This document shows positions 60,068 through 64,000 of a DNA stretch of 64,000 bases, piece by piece. Where the stretch lies: contig MHBH01000017.1 of the NCBI GenBank assembly GCA_001804805.1, forward strand, positions 1 through 64,000, written 5' to 3'. Source of the stretch: Lentisphaerae bacterium GWF2_49_21 (lineage in GTDB: Bacteria > Verrucomicrobiota > Lentisphaeria > Victivallales > GWF2-50-93). The notes beneath the pieces were generated by a model. That model saw only the letters and a list, made by a program, of their open reading frames with translations, ran no database searches and was not told the origin of the DNA. Numbering within the stretch: position 1 is the stretch's first letter; every line of letters starts with the position of its first letter. The position numbers and the translations under genes are program-made.

Positions 60068-61285
60068 ATGAGCAAGATTCATGCAGAACATGTGTTCACT
60101 TCGGAATCCGTTTCCGAAGGACATCCCGACAAGGTTTGCGATCAGATTTCAGATGCGGTGCTTGACGCCTGCCTTGAGCAGGATCCTGAAAGCCGCGTGG
60201 CCTGTGAAACTCTTGTCACCACCGACTTGGTTGTCATATCTGGCGAAATCACCACAAACGCGAAAGTCCATTGGGAGAAGGTCGCGCGCAAGGCCGTAAA
60301 GGAAATAGGATATACGGACAGTTCAGTCGGATTTTCCGATGATCAATGCAAGGTCTTCATATGCATCCACAGCCAGTCGCCTGATATTTCACAGGGCGTT
60401 ACCGCTGGACAAGGGCTCCACAGGGAGCAGGGTGCTGGCGACCAGGGGATGATGTTCGGGTATGCTTCAAATGAGACAAAGGAACTCATGCCTGCCCCGA
60501 TCCTGTATGCGCACAAAATCGTCGAAGAATTGGCGCGTCTCCGCAAGACCGATCCTAAGAAGTACCGTTTCCTCCGTCCCGACGCCAAGAGCCAGGTGTC
60601 TATCAAGTATAAGGGTGGCAAGCCTGTCAGGGTTGAGACGATCGTCGTATCCCACCAGCACACTCCTGATATGAGCAGGTCTTGGCTCGAGGGTGTTGTC
60701 AGGCAGGTTTCCAAAAAAGTCATTCCCGCCCAGTTTATGAAGGGCAATATCAAGTACCATGTCAATCCGACCGGCAAGTTCGTGGTCGGCGGACCCAATG
60801 GAGACACAGGGCTCACAGGGCGTAAGATCATAGTTGACACGTACGGCGGAGTCGGTTCTCATGGCGGCGGAGCCTTCTCAGGGAAGGATCCGAGCAAGGT
60901 CGATCGTTCGGCCGCGTACATGTGCCGTTACATCGCCAAGAACATAGTTGCTGCGAAACTCGCGGAAAAATGCGAGGTCCAGGTCGCATACGCCATCGGT
61001 GTCGCTGAACCGCTGAGCATCAATGTCGATACATATGGCACTGGAGCCATTGAAGACGATGCCAAGCTTGAAAAGATCATCCGCGAGATTTTTGATCTCA
61101 AGCCTGCGACCATTATCAAGACTCTCGGACTCAAGACTCCGTCGAAGAACGGCTGGTCATATTGCAAGGCTGCCGCCTATGGGCATTTCGGCAGGAATAT
61201 TTTCCCGTGGGAGAAGACCGACAGGGTCGATGCTCTCAAGAAGGCCGCCGCCAAGTACATGAAGTGCTGCTGCGGCACCTGCTGA
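60068..61285 (+). CDS. metK: S-adenosylmethionine synthetase
   Basis: A 405-residue enzyme making SAM from methionine and ATP. It has [20 protein letters not shown] at the N-terminus (ATP-binding), the loop motif [12 protein letters not shown] (about 110), and the metal/phosphate motif [20 protein letters not shown] (about 265). The C-terminus ends in a Cys-rich tail ([10 protein letters not shown]), slightly unusual. AAGGAG before ATG 60068 decides the start; upstream extension to 59990 is rejected. The 156-base leader shows no SAM riboswitch motif. A terminator hairpin follows at 61303, then a sugar kinase gene. Confidence 0.96.
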   Translation: MSKIHAEHVFTSESVSEGHPDKVCDQISDAVLDACLEQDPESRVACETLVTTDLVVISGEITTNAKVHWEKVARKAVKEIGYTDSSVGFSDDQCKVFICIHSQSPDISQGVTAGQGLHREQGAGDQGMMFGYASNETKELMPAPILYAHKIVEELARLRKTDPKKYRFLRPDAKSQVSIKYKGGKPVRVETIVVSHQHTPDMSRSWLEGVVRQVSKKVIPAQFMKGNIKYHVNPTGKFVVGGPNGDTGLTGRKIIVDTYGGVGSHGGGAFSGKDPSKVDRSAAYMCRYIAKNIVAAKLAEKCEVQVAYAIGVAEPLSINVDTYGTGAIEDDAKLEKIIREIFDLKPATIIKTLGLKTPSKNGWSYCKAAAYGHFGRNIFPWEKTDRVDALKKAAAKYMKCCCGTC

Positions 61286-61302
61286 TGCGGATTTGAAACA
61301 CC

Positions 61303-61345
61303 AAAAGACTGCAAATGTCCGAAAGGCTGTTTGCAGTCTTTTTTA
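61303..61345 (+). terminator. Rho-independent terminator after metK
   Basis: A 13-base perfect stem (AAAAGACTGCAAA at 61303-61315 with TTTGCAGTCTTTT at 61330-61342) is followed by TTATT. It lies 17 bases past the metK stop and should insulate the downstream kinase gene, although that gene follows within 14 bases. Confidence 0.85.
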
Positions 61346-61358
61346 TTAGGAGATCAGA

Positions 61359-62345
61359 ATGGCTAAGAAAAATATCAAGGTCCTCGGTGTCGGATCCCCG
61401 ATCCTGGACATCCTTGTCAATGTCGACGATGCTTTCCTGACATCAATCAAGGCGCCTAAAGGCGGCATGGAACTGACGGATTCCCCGTCAATCGAAAAGA
61501 TCCTCGGTGGGCTGGAGGGCAGGACTTCCGTCGCCCCCGGAGGTTCTTCCGCGAATACTATTTTCGGACTTGCCCAGCTCGGAATTCCTACTGCGTTCCT
61601 TGGAAAGACCGGCGATGACAGCCAGGCCTCGCTCTATAAGAAGACCTATGAAAAGATGGGCGGCGACCTTTCAATGTTCAAGATTGACGGTAATGTTCCC
61701 ACGGGACGCTGCCTGAGCATGATTACTCCGGATTCGGAGAGGACGATGCGTACATGTCTCGGTGCTGCCGCGGCATTGGCGCCAGGGGATATTTCAGAAG
61801 CGGATTTCAAAGGCATCACCCATGTGCATGCGGAAGGATATCTCCTTTTCAATGAAAAACTCACAAGATCCATTCTTGAGCATGCAGTAAAAAACAACTG
61901 CACTGTCAGCCTGGACCTTTCATCTTTCGGAGTTGTCAACGCATGCAGGAACATTCTTGCTGAACTTCTGGAGAAATATGTCGACATCGTGTTTGCCAAC
62001 GAGGACGAAGCCAAGGCATTCTGCGGAAGCGATGATCCGGATAAGGCGCTCGAAGTGCTTTCCGGACTCTGCCCTACGGTTGCCGTGAAGCTCGGTAAAA
62101 AGGGTGCGCTTCTGAAAAGTTCAGGGAAGACCGCGCGTGTCCAGGCCGAACTCGTCAAGGCAGTCGACACCACTGGTGCCGGAGATCTATGGCAGGCCGG
62201 TTTCCTATATGGATTTCTCAATGGCAGCTCGCTAGAGGACTGTGGAAGATTCGGTTCGATACTCGGCGCCGAAGTTGTCCAGGTCGTCGGTGCGTCAATC
62301 CCGGAAAAACGCTGGCTGGAGATCAGGAAGCGGATATCAGGCTGA
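61359..62345 (+). CDS. PfkB-family carbohydrate kinase, adenosine kinase-like
   Basis: A 328-residue ribokinase-fold enzyme. Motifs: GVGSPILDILVNVDDAFL (substrate side), APGGSSANTIFGLAQLGIPT (first PfkB signature), GKTGDDSQASLYKKTYEKMG, VFANEDEAKAFCG and the catalytic anion-hole motif DTTGAGDLWQAGFLYGF with Asp as base. The family includes adenosine kinase and ribokinase. Placement directly after metK makes adenosine, a product of SAM use, the best guess for substrate; this is inference. AGGAGATCAGA precedes the ATG. It is separated from metK by a strong terminator and so needs its own promoter or readthrough. Confidence 0.82.
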   Translation: MAKKNIKVLGVGSPILDILVNVDDAFLTSIKAPKGGMELTDSPSIEKILGGLEGRTSVAPGGSSANTIFGLAQLGIPTAFLGKTGDDSQASLYKKTYEKMGGDLSMFKIDGNVPTGRCLSMITPDSERTMRTCLGAAAALAPGDISEADFKGITHVHAEGYLLFNEKLTRSILEHAVKNNCTVSLDLSSFGVVNACRNILAELLEKYVDIVFANEDEAKAFCGSDDPDKALEVLSGLCPTVAVKLGKKGALLKSSGKTARVQAELVKAVDTTGAGDLWQAGFLYGFLNGSSLEDCGRFGSILGAEVVQVVGASIPEKRWLEIRKRISG

Positions 62346-62379
62346 GCATTAATTTCCAGACCTCCCTCTTGAAAATATA

Positions 62380-62411
62380 TTATTCCTGGTTATTTTAAAA
62401 GTAAGGAATAA
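62380..62411. promoter_or_regulatory. Inverted repeat upstream of the toxin-antitoxin operon, possible operator
   Basis: TTATTCCT (62380-62387) and AGGAATAA (62404-62411) are exact complements separated by 16 AT-rich bases, 21 bases before the antitoxin ATG. AbrB-type antitoxins repress their own promoter by binding such dyads. Confidence 0.45.
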
Positions 62412-62431
62412 CTATAATGTAAGGAGATATC

Positions 62432-62692
62432 ATGATTATCTCAACTCTGACGAGCAAGGGGCAGACTACCATACCAAAGCCGGTAAGAGATGCCTTTCAT
62501 CTTAACGCCAATGACAAGATAGCCTACGAGCAGCACGATGATAAGTTCATTATTTATCCTCTGACCGGAGACATTAAATCCTTGCGCGGAAGCCTGAAGG
62601 TTTCCGAAAAGCCTATGGATTTCAAGGCAATAAGGAAAAAGGTGATGGACGCCCGGGCAACTGTGTCAGGCAGCAAGAGGAGCAGAGCTTGA
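62432..62692 (+). CDS. AbrB/MazE-type antitoxin (VapB-like)
   Basis: An 86-residue protein. The N-terminal 48 residues form an AbrB/SpoVT swapped-hairpin DNA-binding domain (ISTLTSKGQTTIPKPVRDAF then NDKIAYEQHDDKFIIY). The basic C-terminal half would wrap around and neutralise the toxin. It overlaps the PIN toxin gene by four bases (TTGA). AAGGAG sits just before the ATG. The dyad at 62380 is a likely site for its autorepression. It is of the VapB type by pairing with a PIN protein. Confidence 0.92.
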   Translation: MIISTLTSKGQTTIPKPVRDAFHLNANDKIAYEQHDDKFIIYPLTGDIKSLRGSLKVSEKPMDFKAIRKKVMDARATVSGSKRSRA

Positions 62693-63108
62693 AACAAACA
62701 CTCATTCTTGACACGAATGTAATAATCAGGTATCTGGTTAACGATGTTCCAAACAAAGCCGATGACTGCGAGAAGCTTTTCAACGACGCCAGGGCTGGCA
62801 AGGTGAGGCTCTTTGTTTCAGATATCTGCGTTGCAGAACTTGTTTGGACGCTGAAATCATATTTTCATCTCGACAACGAAGATATCTATGGAAAAACAGT
62901 GGCGATAATAAACACTCCCGGATTTTATTTCTCAGATGAAGCACTGCTGCTGGATGCCATAACGAGGCTAAAGGAGAAGAATGTGGACTTCGCAGATGCC
63001 TATAACGCCTCTCTTGCGGCAAGGAATGGCATGAAGATATCCTCCTACGACAGGGATTACAGGAAATTCAGCGATGTCACAGCTGTCGAGCCACCGGATT
63101 TCGAGTGA
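62689..63108 (+). CDS. PIN-domain ribonuclease toxin (VapC-like)
   Basis: A 139-residue PIN-domain protein. Acidic metal-binding residues are visible in order: ILDTNVIIRYL (Asp7), CVAELVWTL (Glu), DFADAYNASLA (Asp) and SSYDRDYRKF (Asp). VapC toxins cleave RNA, often tRNA or rRNA. It starts with TTG overlapping the antitoxin stop; GAGGAG lies six bases upstream within the antitoxin gene, so translation is coupled. All catalytic residues are present, so it should be active. Confidence 0.92.
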   Translation: MKQTLILDTNVIIRYLVNDVPNKADDCEKLFNDARAGKVRLFVSDICVAELVWTLKSYFHLDNEDIYGKTVAIINTPGFYFSDEALLLDAITRLKEKNVDFADAYNASLAARNGMKISSYDRDYRKFSDVTAVEPPDFE

Positions 63109-63128
63109 CCGGGAATAATCACGGATCG

Positions 63129-63245
63129 TCATTTTATCTTCTTCGGCTTGCAGAGATGTTTTTTCTTCCTTGAGACTGCGTCGCACTTCTTGCACCTGTA
63201 GTTTCCTTTTACAGGCTTGTCCTCTGATTTTCCATGAAGGCACAT
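63129..63245 (-). CDS. 38-residue zinc-ribbon protein
   Basis: A short frame (ATG 63245 to TGA 63129) with AAGGGGG about ten bases before the start. It encodes MCLHGKSEDKPVKG, then NYRCKKCDAVSRKKKHLC and KPKKIK. The Cys2-x-His4 and Cys18-x2-Cys21 ... His30-x-Cys32 pattern fits one small zinc ribbon, with a strongly basic tail (nine Lys in the last fourteen residues). The pattern MCxHGK ... RCKKCDAVSKKKKHLC recurs, as I remember it, as an uncharacterised small protein in several Gram-negative groups. A nucleic-acid or ribosome role is plausible. It is convergent with vapC. Confidence 0.75.
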   Translation of the reverse strand: MCLHGKSEDKPVKGNYRCKKCDAVSRKKKHLCKPKKIK

Positions 63246-63347
63246 TTTTGTTTTCCCCCTTTATATTTTCCTGAATCAATATAACTTACACGTCGGTTGA
63301 TTACATCCATTTAATTCATTAATAAATCTGAACTTTACGGAGCGAAT

Positions 63348-64000
63348 ATGAAAAGTGCATACAGGCATTTTACAAAGCCTTCCAAGTCGGTGGAGCAGCG
63401 TGTTGAAAAAATACTTAAGACGCTGACGCTCGAGGAAAAAATCGATCTCATCGGAGGAGTTGACAAGGGGACGCGTGAAATTAAAGGCAAATTCCCGGAG
63501 ATCAAATTCGCGGACGGACCGGTCGGTGTCCACTGGTGGCGCGATAATTCAACGGCATATCCTGCGCTGATAGCACTTGCGTCATCCTGGGACAAGGAGC
63601 TTTCATACAAGGTTGGCTGGGCGCTCGGACGCGACTGCCGCGCCGTAGGCGTCAATGTCCTGCTTGCGCCGGGAGTCAACATCTACCGTTCCGCGATCTG
63701 CGGACGCAACTTCGAATATCTCGGTGAAGATCCGGTGCTCGCCTCAAAGATGGTCGTACCCTACATCAAAGGGCTCCAGGACATGGGTGTGTCCGCGACG
63801 GTCAAGCATTTTGCCGTGAACAACCAGGAATACAGCCGTCACCATGTGAGTTCCGATGCAGACGAGCGTACACTCCGCGAAATATATCTGCCTGCATTCA
63901 AGGCTGCCGTCGAGGAGGCCGGCACAGGGGCGCTCATGACTGCGTATAATCTTGTCAACGGCCAGCACTGTTCTGAGAACGACTGGCTCATAAACCAGCT
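63348..64000 (+). CDS. Glycoside hydrolase family 3 beta-glucosidase, N-terminal part (cut by window edge)
   Basis: At least 217 residues of a GH3 protein; the C-terminus lies outside the window. Visible GH3 blocks: LTLEEKIDLIGGVDKGT, FADGPVGVHWWRDN, LLAPGVNIYRSAICGRNFEY, LGEDPVLASKM and the substrate-binding KHFAVNNQEYSRH, then ALMTAYNLVNGQHCSEN. The catalytic Asp would lie downstream of this segment. There is no signal peptide, so it should be cytoplasmic, acting on imported beta-glucosides. GGAG lies seven bases before ATG 63348. Confidence 0.92.
   Translation, partial: MKSAYRHFTKPSKSVEQRVEKILKTLTLEEKIDLIGGVDKGTREIKGKFPEIKFADGPVGVHWWRDNSTAYPALIALASSWDKELSYKVGWALGRDCRAVGVNVLLAPGVNIYRSAICGRNFEYLGEDPVLASKMVVPYIKGLQDMGVSATVKHFAVNNQEYSRHHVSSDADERTLREIYLPAFKAAVEEAGTGALMTAYNLVNGQHCSENDWLINQ

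Overview
The window looks like chromosomal DNA of a Gram-negative bacterium. It encodes an LptD outer-membrane assembly protein, an ExbB/ExbD proton channel pair, many Sec-exported proteins and several lipoproteins. ECF sigma factors, Hanks-type Ser/Thr kinases with an N-terminal zinc ribbon, an FHA-kinase fusion, RNase HIII and large secreted repeat proteins together suggest the PVC group (Planctomycetes-Verrucomicrobia-Lentisphaerae), with Lentisphaerota the best guess. This is inference from gene style only: there is no rRNA or tRNA gene here to anchor taxonomy. TTG and GTG starts with good Shine-Dalgarno sequences are fairly common.

Layout. 1-9 kb: a cut-off YD-repeat exported protein, small lipoproteins, an RNB-domain exoribonuclease, two exported coiled-coil/repeat proteins divergent from an ECF sigma factor, and an MFS transporter. 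9-12 kb: two divergent Ser/Thr kinases, one with a zinc ribbon and a membrane anchor. 12-16 kb: an exbB-exbD-TPR operon. 16-22 kb: a phospholipid-type methyltransferase, a phosphofructokinase, LptD and a Ste24-like M48 protease. 22-27 kb: a PAS-GAF protein followed at once by a hemerythrin, convergent with a CHASE4-type hybrid histidine kinase. 27-33 kb: PurL with a PurS-like N-terminus, a DUF302 protein, MntP and a class I fumarase alpha subunit.

33-47.5 kb holds the most unusual feature: a six-gene, same-strand, mostly overlapping operon. Five of its products carry CsgG/FlgO-like units, three of them apparently twice, joined to zinc ribbons plus a membrane anchor, repeat propeller-like tails and a HEAT-repeat partner. 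I do not recognise it as a named system and flag it as the best candidate for an undescribed envelope complex.

47.5-64 kb: a four-helix-bundle (23S IVS-type) gene between inverted low-complexity arrays, a sigma/anti-sigma/exported-protein operon interrupted by repeats, LigA, a thymidylate-synthase-like protein, PanC overlapping a DUF89 phosphatase, an FHA-pseudokinase next to an exported Thr/Pro-linker protein, RNase HIII, MetK followed by a PfkB-family (adenosine kinase-like) sugar kinase, an AbrB/PIN toxin-antitoxin pair, a 38-residue zinc-ribbon protein and the start of a GH3 beta-glucosidase.

Nearly every large intergenic gap is filled with dispersed, inverted-repeat, MITE-like sequences of at least four families that nest in one another. 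They abut or run into the 3' ends of several genes. No transposase, CRISPR array, rRNA or tRNA was seen.
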